Source: JAVVHH01 sp965276815
GTDB lineage: Bacteria > Pseudomonadota > Alphaproteobacteria > Acetobacterales > Acetobacteraceae
Reading direction: 5' to 3'
DNA: 64,000 nt
NCBI GenBank assembly: GCA_965276815.1
Contig: CBDIBE010000012.1
Location: 744,001 to 808,000 of the forward strand
This document shows positions 51,603 to 59,024 of the stretch, in pieces; the stretch's first letter is position 1, and every line of letters starts with the position of its first letter. Both the position numbers and the translations under genes were made by a program. Below the pieces are notes generated by a model. That model was not told the origin of the DNA. It searched no databases and saw only the letters and a program-made list of their open reading frames with translations.

Positions 51603-52727
51603 ATGGCAAAGTATAGAATGATCAATCGACGATCTTTTACCGCTTCGGCACTGCCGCTCCTGCTTGCCGCAATTGAAGTCGCGCCGGCTCTAGCTGACAC
51701 GTCCTTTGCCGCGTTCCTGGCTAGCGTGCGGGCGGAAGCGATCGCCGACGGCATCGCACCGGCCACCGTCGACCGGGCTTTTGCTGGGCTGCGGCCGAAC
51801 GCCAAGGTGCTCGAATTGGACAACCGCCCGGCCGAGCTGACGCAGAGCTGGGAGCATTATCGCAGCACCCGCGTATCCGACCAGCGCGTGTCGGCCGGCC
51901 GGCAAGCCGTGCAGGCCAACAGCGTCGTCCTGACCGAGATCGGCCGCCGATACGGCGTCGACGCAGGGGTCATCGTTGCAATCTGGGGACTGGAGACGAA
52001 TTACGGTGGCTACACTGGCGGGTTCGGAGTCATCGAGGCCCTGGCCACCTTGGCCTTGGACGGCCGCCACGACGGCTTTTTTCGTACCGAGCTGATCAGC
52101 GCGCTGCGTATCCTGGATCACGGCGACATTACCCTGTCGCGCATGACCGGCAGCTATGCCGGAGCCATGGGCCAGCCGCAATTCATGCCCAGCTCCTATC
52201 TGAACTACGCGGTGGATTTCGATGGGAACGGGCGGCGCGACATTTGGGACGATCGCAACGACGCGCTGGCCTCGATCGCGAACTACTTGGCCAAATCCGG
52301 ATGGCGGCCGGGCGAACCCTGGGGCCAGCTCATCCGCGTTCCCGCCGGGTTCACCGCCGACCGGAACGGGCGCAAGCTCGCCGAGTGGGCGCAACTCGGC
52401 GTCCGCCGCGCGGACGGCTCGGGATTCTCGCGGCCGGACGCATCCGGCGCCGTGGTCATGCCCGATGGGATCGGCGGCGAGGCCTACATGACCTACGCCA
52501 ATTTCGGCGTCATCCGCCTCTACAATCCCTCCGACCTGTACGCGCTCTCGGTGGGGCTTGCTGGCCAGCCGGATCTCCGCCCACGGCAACGAGTTTTGAG
52601 CCCCAGAAGCTTATTACGCGAGGCTCTCAAGGTAGGCGCAAAACATATCGGCCATGGGCATCGGCGTAGGCTTCGATCTCTGCCGGGGTGCGAGGGGTCT
52701 CCGAAAAATGCTTTCCCACCTGGCTGA
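51603..52727 (+). CDS. mltB: Lytic murein transglycosylase (MltB family) with frameshifted C-terminus
   Basis: A periplasmic lytic transglycosylase cutting the glycan backbone. The ATG at 51603 gives a Tat-like signal (MINRRSFTASALPLLLAA). The catalytic glutamate is E131 in WGLETNYGG, followed by SRMTGSYAGAMGQPQFMPSSYLNYAVDFDG and the YANFGVIRLYNPSDLYALSVG end motif. After VG the current frame runs on to 52727 with unrelated residues. In the neighbouring frame, LLASRISAHGNEF-stop (ending at 52599) is the expected natural end, so one extra base lies in the GGGGC near 52554-52557. The catalytic domain is unaffected. Confidence 0.88.
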   Translation: MAKYRMINRRSFTASALPLLLAAIEVAPALADTSFAAFLASVRAEAIADGIAPATVDRAFAGLRPNAKVLELDNRPAELTQSWEHYRSTRVSDQRVSAGRQAVQANSVVLTEIGRRYGVDAGVIVAIWGLETNYGGYTGGFGVIEALATLALDGRHDGFFRTELISALRILDHGDITLSRMTGSYAGAMGQPQFMPSSYLNYAVDFDGNGRRDIWDDRNDALASIANYLAKSGWRPGEPWGQLIRVPAGFTADRNGRKLAEWAQLGVRRADGSGFSRPDASGAVVMPDGIGGEAYMTYANFGVIRLYNPSDLYALSVGLAGQPDLRPRQRVLSPRSLLREALKVGAKHIGHGHRRRLRSLPGCEGSPKNAFPPG

Positions 52728-53244
52728 CCGCCGTTGTGATCAGATCGCCGGCCAGTGCACGCGTCGCGTCCGAGGCGGCGGGCAGCGCCTCCTGCATAAA
52801 GCGCTGGACAGTGCGGTCGCCCGACACCCGCGCCGCCCGCGCCTCGGGCGCATCGCGATAGAGCGGGGGCGGCGTCATTGAGCGCCACGCGCATCTCGGC
52901 CTCATCGCATTCCGAGCGGATGAAGGCGTGGACCAGGGTGCGCAGCCGTTCAAGCGGCGGTCGCTGGACGTCCTGGAGGATGTCGCGCAGCAAAACCGGT
53001 CGTTTGCTGCCATTCGTCGCTCTGCAGCCGGAACAGGATCGCCGCCTTGTTCGGGAAATACTGATACAGCGATCCGACGCTGACTCCCGCCCGCTCGGCC
53101 ACCCGCGCAGTGGTGAAGCGTTGCGCGCCTTCCTTCGCCAAAAACCTGAACCGCAGCATCCAGGATCGCGGCGACGAGCTCGGCCGAGCGGGCCTGTTTG
53201 GGTTGTTTTCTCGAGGAAATCGGGACGCTGCGACGATCGGTCAT
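52614..53244 (-). pseudogene. TetR-family regulator with at least four frameshifts
   Basis: Successive pieces in different frames rebuild a TetR repressor: MTDRRSVPISSRKQPKQARS and ELVAAILDAAVQVFG (from the ATG at 53244); then FTTARVAERAGVSVGSLYQY and FPNKAAILFRLQSDEW, the helix-turn-helix; then LLRDILQDVQRPPLERLRTL and AFIRSECDEAEMRVALNDAA; then QRFMQEALPAASDATRALAG; and finally MADMFCAYLESLA-stop at 52614. Total length, about 210 codons, is normal, so the damage is small indels and no large deletion. It is divergent from an equally frameshifted methyltransferase gene. Confidence 0.85.
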
Positions 53245-53270
53245 GGGGCAAATGGCAATGCGAATAGCTA

Positions 53271-53290
53271 ATATGACGAATTAGTCGTAT
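53271..53290. promoter_or_regulatory. Imperfect palindrome, likely TetR operator
   Basis: ATATGACGAATTAGTCGTAT is symmetric at 16 of 20 positions and lies in the 77-base gap between the divergent TetR and methyltransferase genes. Size, position and the central GACNAATTNGTC core suit a TetR dimer that controlled both genes. Confidence 0.55.
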
Positions 53291-53321
53291 TTCTGGCCCG
53301 GCGCAAGAACCGGAGACTTGC

Positions 53322-53991
53322 ATGAACACCCTGACCACTCCCCCGCTTACGCGCCTGCTGGACCGCTTGTTCGAAGAGGCTGCCGCGGCGTCGCCGGAGA
53401 TGAGCCCGGCACTGACCGAACCTCGCCGAACGGGGAGCAGGAGCGCCTGATGCGGAGCAAGACCGAGTACCGCGACTTATACGGGCGCTTGAAGGATCTT
53501 CCGCTTGCCGTCTCGCGAGAGACGGGCACGCTGCTTTACATGCTGGCGCGAAGCGGCGGCGCACGGACGATCGTCGAATTCGGGACCTCGTTCGGCATCT
53601 CGACCCTGTACCTCGCTGCGGCGCTGCGCGACAATGGCGGCGGCCGCCTGATCACCAGCGAGTTCGAGCCGTCCAAGGTGGCGCGGGCCCGCGACAATCT
53701 GACGGCAGGCGGTCTCATCGACCTCGTGGAGATCCGCGAGGGCGATGCGCTGCAGACGCTGAGCGTCGATCTCCCCGAGACGATCGACCTGCTGCTGCTC
53801 GACGGCGCCAAGGCGCTGTATCCCGAGAATCCTGAGCCTGGTGGAGAGCCGCCTCAGGCCGGGCGCCTTGATCGTCCGCCGACGACGCCGATCATAGCCC
53901 GGAATACTTGGCGCGCGTGCGCTCGCCGGCAAAGGGCTATCTGTCCACGCCGTTTGCCGAGGACGTCGAGCTGTCCATGCGGCTCAGCTGA
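53322..53991 (+). pseudogene. O-methyltransferase (SAM-dependent) with three frameshifts
   Basis: The ATG at 53322, behind GGAG, opens MNTLTTPPLTRLLDRLFEEA. A frame change near 53424 leads to LMRSKTEYRDLYGRLKDLPL and the SAM-binding IVEFGTSFGISTLYLAAALR, then LITSEFEPSKVARARDNL and TIDLLLLDGAKALY. Another shift near 53826 gives ILSLVESRLRPGALIV, and a third near 53877 gives ADDADHSPEYLARVRSP, then GYLSTPFAEDVELSMRLS-stop at 53991. All parts of an approximately 225-residue class I O-methyltransferase are present. It was probably controlled by the adjacent TetR gene. Confidence 0.85.
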
Positions 53992-54052
53992 AACCGATCT
54001 CTAATCACGTCAGCCAACGCCCCCATCGAGCAACGGTCCGCGTGCGGAGTGC

Positions 54053-55261
54053 GTGAACATGCCCATTACTGATCAGCCGGAGCTGGCCCAACGCCGCGTC
54101 GTCGCGCTGACGGGGACGCTGTTCCTCTCCTATCTTGCGGTTGCCATGTCGCTCCCGGCGGTGCCGGTGCATGTCGTACAGGGACTTGGCCTCGACAATG
54201 CCTTTGGCGGACTGGCGGTCGGGATCGCCTTCCTGTCGACGATTTTGACGCGCAATCATGCCGGCGCCCGGACCGACCGTCTCGGCGGCAAGCTCTGCAT
54301 GCAGCGTGGGTTGATCTTGTATGCGGTGGCCGGGCTGATCTGTCTGCTGGCGAGCTCGCCCTTTCTGTCCGTGGCGGGTGACTATGCCGTGCTGATTGTC
54401 GGGCGGTTGCTGCTGGGAGTTGGCGAAAGCCTGGCGATGGTGGGCATGATCAGTTGGGCCATCGGCCTTATGGGCCATGCACGGTCCGGCAAGGTCATGT
54501 CGCTCGTGGGAGCGGGCATGTATGGCGCCTTTGCCGTGGGTGGGCCGCTGGGCTTGGCGCTGCTGCATCAAGTGGGGTTCGCCGGGTTGATGGGCATCTG
54601 CATGGTGTTGCCCTTGCTGGGACTGATTGCCATTCATCGGCTTCCGGCAGTGGCGCCGCATGCCGGTCAGCGGGAGTCCTTTTGGCGGATCATCGGCCGG
54701 ATTTGGCGGGCGGGCGCCGCCGTCGGGCTGCAGGGAGTGGGCTTTGCGGCGTTGGGCGCCTTCTTTCCCCTCTATTTCCTGAGCCGTGGCTGGCCTTATG
54801 TCGGGCTCGGCCTGACGTTCTTCGGCATCGGCTTCGTTCTGGTCCGGCTGCTCTGCGGCCATTTGCCGGACCGGATTGGCGGAACCCAAGTGGCCATTGC
54901 TTCCTTGGCCGTCGAGGCTTGCGGGCAGTACTTGCTGTGGCTGGCGCCCGGGCTGTGGCTGGCGCCCGGGCCGTGGCCGGCGTTGATGGGGGCCTTGCTG
55001 ACGGGTCTCGGTTGCTCGATGGTGTTCCCGGCCATGGGCTCCGAAGTCGTCAAGCAGGTGCCGCCGCATCTGCGCGGCACGGCGGTCGGCGGGTTTGCTG
55101 CCTTCCAGGACCTCGCCTACGGCGCGACGGGGCCGTTGGTTGGCGGGCTGGCCGACTCTTCCGGCTATTCCGCGGTGTTCCTGATTGGCGGCCTCGCGGC
55201 AACGCTCGGTCTTTGGATGGCGATCTGGGCGCACAAGCTCGCGCGCACGGCCGCCGCCTGA
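54053..55261 (+). CDS. MFS transporter (YfcJ/YhhS-like)
   Basis: A 402-residue, 12-helix major facilitator permease; the GTG at 54053 or the ATG at 54059 may be the start. Landmarks: LSYLAVAMSLPAVPVHVVQG, the loop 2-3 region ARTDRLGGKLCMQRG, and VGRLLLGVGESLAMVGMISW, which resembles the arabinose-efflux YfcJ/YhhS group. A tandem 18-base duplication at about 54945-54980 gives the repeat WLAPGL-WLAPGP in a helix. It ends 7 bases before the convergent racemase-family gene. The frame is intact although the two preceding genes are broken. Confidence 0.9.
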   Translation: MNMPITDQPELAQRRVVALTGTLFLSYLAVAMSLPAVPVHVVQGLGLDNAFGGLAVGIAFLSTILTRNHAGARTDRLGGKLCMQRGLILYAVAGLICLLASSPFLSVAGDYAVLIVGRLLLGVGESLAMVGMISWAIGLMGHARSGKVMSLVGAGMYGAFAVGGPLGLALLHQVGFAGLMGICMVLPLLGLIAIHRLPAVAPHAGQRESFWRIIGRIWRAGAAVGLQGVGFAALGAFFPLYFLSRGWPYVGLGLTFFGIGFVLVRLLCGHLPDRIGGTQVAIASLAVEACGQYLLWLAPGLWLAPGPWPALMGALLTGLGCSMVFPAMGSEVVKQVPPHLRGTAVGGFAAFQDLAYGATGPLVGGLADSSGYSAVFLIGGLAATLGLWMAIWAHKLARTAAA

Positions 55262-55268
55262 TGCAGGT

Positions 55269-55982
55269 CTAAGCGAAGCTCGCCGATTTAGGCCAGTATC
55301 GCCGGCTGTGCCGGAGCCCCAGCCCGGCGAACATCGCGGCGAGACGGATCGGCGCGCCGATCCCCTCGACGACCGGAACACCGAGCTGCGCCGCAAGCCA
55401 ATCTGGCTTCACGTGCACCGGACATTGCGTGATGCCCAACGGCAGAATGACGTCGGCGCCACGCTGCTCCACCAAATATCGTGCGCGGCCGACAAAATTG
55501 TCGACGAACGCGTCCCGGTTTGCCGCCACATCCGGCAAGTCGAAGCTCGAGGTCTCCCACCCCACGACCTTGCCTGACATGCCGTAACGCTCGACGAGAC
55601 GGTAGCCAAGCGGCAGCAGCTTTTCGTGGTATACGATCAGGCCGAAACGCGCGCCGAGGAAGCACGCGATGTGCAGCATGGCCTCGGCGGGTGCGATGAT
55701 TGGGATGTCCACCACCGAGCGCCCCGCATCCACGCCCAGGTCGAGGGTCCCGAGCGGCACGACGGCGTCGTAGCCTTCCTGCTCGGCCCTGCGGAATGCA
55801 TCCACGAACGGGGGCGCCGCTAGGTGCAGCTCGGCCGGCGTCAACCCGTGGATATAGGGTGTCGCGGCCACGTCCACGATCCCCACCTGCACCTCCGGTG
55901 TGGCGTAGGATTTCGCGACCTCCTCACGGAGCCGACGCTCCTCGGATGGATAGCCGCCGACTACGAAAGCAACGCGAGGCAT
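55269..55982 (-). CDS. Asp/Glu/hydantoin racemase-family protein without canonical cysteines
   Basis: A 237-residue protein of the Asp/Glu racemase superfamily (hydantoin racemase, maleate isomerase). It starts at the ATG at 55982 behind GGGGAGA. The fold pattern is present: AFVVGGYPSEERRLREEV, YDAVVPLGTLDLGVDAG and DVILPLGITQCPVHVKPDW, with VPVVEGIGAPIRLAAMFAGL near the end. The two catalytic cysteines normally found in the first (DCFxDPG) and second (LGCTGM) loops are replaced here by T79/L80 and I184; C187 is three residues away. It is divergent from the TRAP operon. The activity may be altered or absent. Confidence 0.8.
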   Translation of the reverse strand: MPRVAFVVGGYPSEERRLREEVAKSYATPEVQVGIVDVAATPYIHGLTPAELHLAAPPFVDAFRRAEQEGYDAVVPLGTLDLGVDAGRSVVDIPIIAPAEAMLHIACFLGARFGLIVYHEKLLPLGYRLVERYGMSGKVVGWETSSFDLPDVAANRDAFVDNFVGRARYLVEQRGADVILPLGITQCPVHVKPDWLAAQLGVPVVEGIGAPIRLAAMFAGLGLRHSRRYWPKSASFA

Positions 55983-56117
55983 GATGGGTCTCCCCGATGG
56001 TGCGGCAATGGTAACGTTCGCCGGCTGGTGCACCGCCGATTGACAGACGCCTCAAGGAGCGTGAGCATCAAGCCAAGCCCGCGACCATATAACAGAAGCG
56101 TGTAGGAGGACAGTCCA

Positions 56118-57134
56118 ATGCCGGTTCCGTTGTCACGGCGCGAGCTTGGCGTCGCTGCGGCCACGATTGCCGGGCTCTCGGCGCTTCGGTCAACATCTGC
56201 CCGGGCGGCTACCTACTCGCTGCGGCTGGGCTGCGACCTGACCTTGGATCATCCGGTTGGAGCTCACTTGCTGGCGGCGGCGAAGAGCATCTCGAAGGCC
56301 TCGAATGGCGAGGTCGACATCCAGGTCTTCCTGAACAACCAGCTCGGCGATGACACGCACATGATGGCTGCGCTTCGTCTGGGCGCGATCGACATCATGG
56401 CCGTGGGCGACAACATTCTCGCCGAGATGGTCCCCAACGTAGCGATCGACAACATCGGATTTGCCTTCAAGGACGCCGCGACTGCGTTCGCCGCGCTGGA
56501 CGGCGAACTGGGCGACCTCGTTCGCGGTGATATAACCAAGGCCGGTCTGCATGCGATGCCGAAGATCTGGGACGAAGGCTTTCGTCAGATCACCACGGGA
56601 ACCAAGCCAATCAACGCGCCGCAAGATCTGCACGGCTTCAAGATGCGGGTGCCGCCAAGCCCGGTCGCTTTGTCGCTCTTCAAGGATCTGGGCGCGGCGC
56701 CGCTTACTCTGAACGGTTCGCAGCTCTACCCGGCGCTGCAGACGCATCTGGCTGACGGACAGGAAAATCCGCTGGGAACGATCGAGACCAACAAATACTA
56801 TGAAGTACAGAAGTATTGTTCGCTCACCAACCACATGTGGGTCGGATATTGGGTCGTCGCCAATCTCGCGTCCTGGAACCGCATTCCTGCGGCCCTACAA
56901 AGCGTGATTGAACAAGGGTTCGATGCGGAGGTGCCGGCGCAGCGGACGGAGACGGAGGCGCTGAATAACTCTCTGGTCCCCAAGCTGGAATCACAAGGTT
57001 TGAAGTTCAATACGCCCGATATCGCGCCCTTCCGGGAGGCTTTGGTTCAAGCGGGGTTCTACAAGCAGTGGCATAGTAAGTTCGGCGACACGCTCTGGAG
57101 CGCCCTCGCAAAATATAGTGGTTCTATCGCCTGA
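56118..57134 (+). CDS. TRAP transporter solute-binding protein (DctP family), copy 1
   Basis: A 338-residue periplasmic DctP-type receptor. It has ribosome site AGGAGG and a Tat-like signal (LSRRELGVAAATIAGLSALR ... ARA). Mature features are LRLGCDLTLDHPVGAHLLAA, VDIQVFLNNQLGDDTHMMAA, the GFKMRVPPSPVALSLFKDLG ligand-arginine loop and YYEVQKYCSLTNHMWVGYWV. It is the first gene of the operon and lies 15 bases before the membrane component. A close paralogue ends the operon. Confidence 0.94.
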   Translation: MPVPLSRRELGVAAATIAGLSALRSTSARAATYSLRLGCDLTLDHPVGAHLLAAAKSISKASNGEVDIQVFLNNQLGDDTHMMAALRLGAIDIMAVGDNILAEMVPNVAIDNIGFAFKDAATAFAALDGELGDLVRGDITKAGLHAMPKIWDEGFRQITTGTKPINAPQDLHGFKMRVPPSPVALSLFKDLGAAPLTLNGSQLYPALQTHLADGQENPLGTIETNKYYEVQKYCSLTNHMWVGYWVVANLASWNRIPAALQSVIEQGFDAEVPAQRTETEALNNSLVPKLESQGLKFNTPDIAPFREALVQAGFYKQWHSKFGDTLWSALAKYSGSIA

Positions 57135-57149
57135 ACGGCCGTTAGCCTG

Positions 57150-59024
57150 ATGACGCCGGATCCTGCTCCTGCGATATGTTCGCCAGAACATACCGTCACA
57201 GTCCAAGCCTGGCTTGTCGTCGGCAGGGTTCTGACGGCCATCACCGAAATCCCTGCCGCGATCCTCGTCTGTGTCGAGGTTGGCATCCTATTTGCCGGCG
57301 TCATCTGCCGCTATGTCTTGGATGCCCCACTCGTCTGGAGCGATGAACTGGCCGAGATCCTGTTCCTTTGGCTCGCGATGCTGGGAGCGGTGATTGCGTT
57401 GCGTCGCGGGGAACATATGCGGATGACTGCCCTGGTGTCCCGCTTGCCGGCACGATGGCAGAAATTCCTCAGCGCGTTGGTGGCCATGGCCGTGGCGGCC
57501 TTCGTTGCGTTGCTGTTGCCGCCGGCGATCGCCTACATGGACTCGGCGGACATGATCACGTCACCCACGCTCGGCATCCCAGACTCGTGGCGCGTCGCCG
57601 GGCTGGTGGTCGCCCTGTCGCTGCTGGTCATTGCCGCATTTGAGCAGCTGACGAGCGGATTGTCGTGGCAGGACCTGATACTGGCCATCGTTATCGTGCT
57701 GGTGCTTTCGCTTGGGCTATGGCTGGTAAAGCCCCAATTGCTGACGCTTGGCAGCTTTAGCCTGATCATATTTTTCGTCGGCCTGGTCAGCCTGTGTATT
57801 GCGGCGGGCGTGCCGATCGCGTTTGGCTTTGGCATCGCCACACTCGCCTACATGGCATTTTCGACGCATGTGCCGCTCTCGATCGTGGTCAATCAGATGG
57901 ACCAGGGCATGTCTTCGATCGAGCTTCTCGCCGTCCCTATGTTCGTCCTGCTCGGACTGCTTCTGGAAATGACGGGCATTGCGCGGGCGCTGGTCAATCT
58001 CATGAGCGCCCTGGTCGGGCACAAGCGTGGCGGCCTGTCCTACGTTCTGCTCGGCGCGATGTATCTGATTTCTGGCATTTCCGGATCGAAGGCCGCCGAC
58101 CAGGCGGCCGTCGCGCCGGTGCTGTTTCCGGAGATGAAGCGCCGCGGTTCGCATCCCGGCGAACTCGTCGCACAACTCGCCGCGGCGGCCGCCATGTCCG
58201 AAACGATCCCGCCCAGCCTGATCCTGATCATTGTGGGCTCGGTCACCGGCGTCTCCATCTCGGCTTTGTTCACCGGCGGTCTGCTCCCCGCCACCGTTGC
58301 TGCCATGGCGCTCATCGCGGTAATCGCCTTTCGTTCCCGCCACGATCGGCCAACGGGACGGCGATCGAGCATCGCCGAAATCGGGCGCGCTTTCGTCATT
58401 GCGATACCTGCGCTGATCCTGCCGTTTCTGATCCGCTTCGTGGTTTTGGAGGGCATCGCGACGGCGACCGAAGTTGCCACCGTCGGCGTGGTTTACGCAA
58501 TTGTCGTCGGGTTGTTGGTATACCGCTCCTTTGCCTGGCGCCGGGTCCTCCCGATCCTGGTGGAAACCGCATCGCTCTCTGGCGCCATCCTGCTCATCGT
58601 CGGCAGCGCCACGGCCATGGCGTGGGCGCTGACGCAGGCCGGCTTTGCCGAAGCACTCGCGACGCTAATGACCAATATGCCAGGCCAGCGCGTGGGGTTT
58701 CTGGCAATTTCGATCGTTGCATTCGTGATCCTCGGCAGCGTGCTCGAGGGATTGCCGGCGATGGTGCTCTTCGGCCCGCTGCTGTTTCCCGTCGCGCGCG
58801 ACCTCGGCATCAACGATGTGCACTACGCGATCGTCGCGATACTGGCGATGGGCATCGGCCTGTTCTCGCCGCCCTTCGGGGTCGGTTTCTACCAGACTTG
58901 CCTGATCGGACGAACATCGAGCGATCGAGCGCTGGGACCCATCTGGGCGTATATGGGGGCACTTCTCGTCGCACTGGTCATCGTCGCGGCCGTGCCATGG
59001 CTCTCAACCGGACTTATACAGTGA
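57150..59024 (+). CDS. TRAP transporter fused small and large membrane subunits (DctQ-DctM)
   Basis: A 624-residue inner-membrane protein. Residues about 15-190 are the four-helix DctQ part (AGVICRYVLDAPLVWSDELA, LRRGEHMRMTALVSRLP). Residues about 205-624 are the DctM part with LCIAAGVPIAFGFGIATLAY, YLISGISGSKAADQAAVAPV, MSETIPPSLILIIVGSVTGV and the final IGLFSPPFGVGFYQTCLIGR. It uses an ion gradient to import an organic acid delivered by DctP. Its stop overlaps the next start (TGATG). Confidence 0.94.
   Translation: MTPDPAPAICSPEHTVTVQAWLVVGRVLTAITEIPAAILVCVEVGILFAGVICRYVLDAPLVWSDELAEILFLWLAMLGAVIALRRGEHMRMTALVSRLPARWQKFLSALVAMAVAAFVALLLPPAIAYMDSADMITSPTLGIPDSWRVAGLVVALSLLVIAAFEQLTSGLSWQDLILAIVIVLVLSLGLWLVKPQLLTLGSFSLIIFFVGLVSLCIAAGVPIAFGFGIATLAYMAFSTHVPLSIVVNQMDQGMSSIELLAVPMFVLLGLLLEMTGIARALVNLMSALVGHKRGGLSYVLLGAMYLISGISGSKAADQAAVAPVLFPEMKRRGSHPGELVAQLAAAAAMSETIPPSLILIIVGSVTGVSISALFTGGLLPATVAAMALIAVIAFRSRHDRPTGRRSSIAEIGRAFVIAIPALILPFLIRFVVLEGIATATEVATVGVVYAIVVGLLVYRSFAWRRVLPILVETASLSGAILLIVGSATAMAWALTQAGFAEALATLMTNMPGQRVGFLAISIVAFVILGSVLEGLPAMVLFGPLLFPVARDLGINDVHYAIVAILAMGIGLFSPPFGVGFYQTCLIGRTSSDRALGPIWAYMGALLVALVIVAAVPWLSTGLIQ

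Noticed and set aside
57794..59023. Apparent 410-codon extension ahead of the acyl-CoA synthetase
   Set aside because: This part of the frame is the out-of-frame reading of DctQM. The real gene starts at 59024, where a start overlaps the upstream stop and the family sequence begins.
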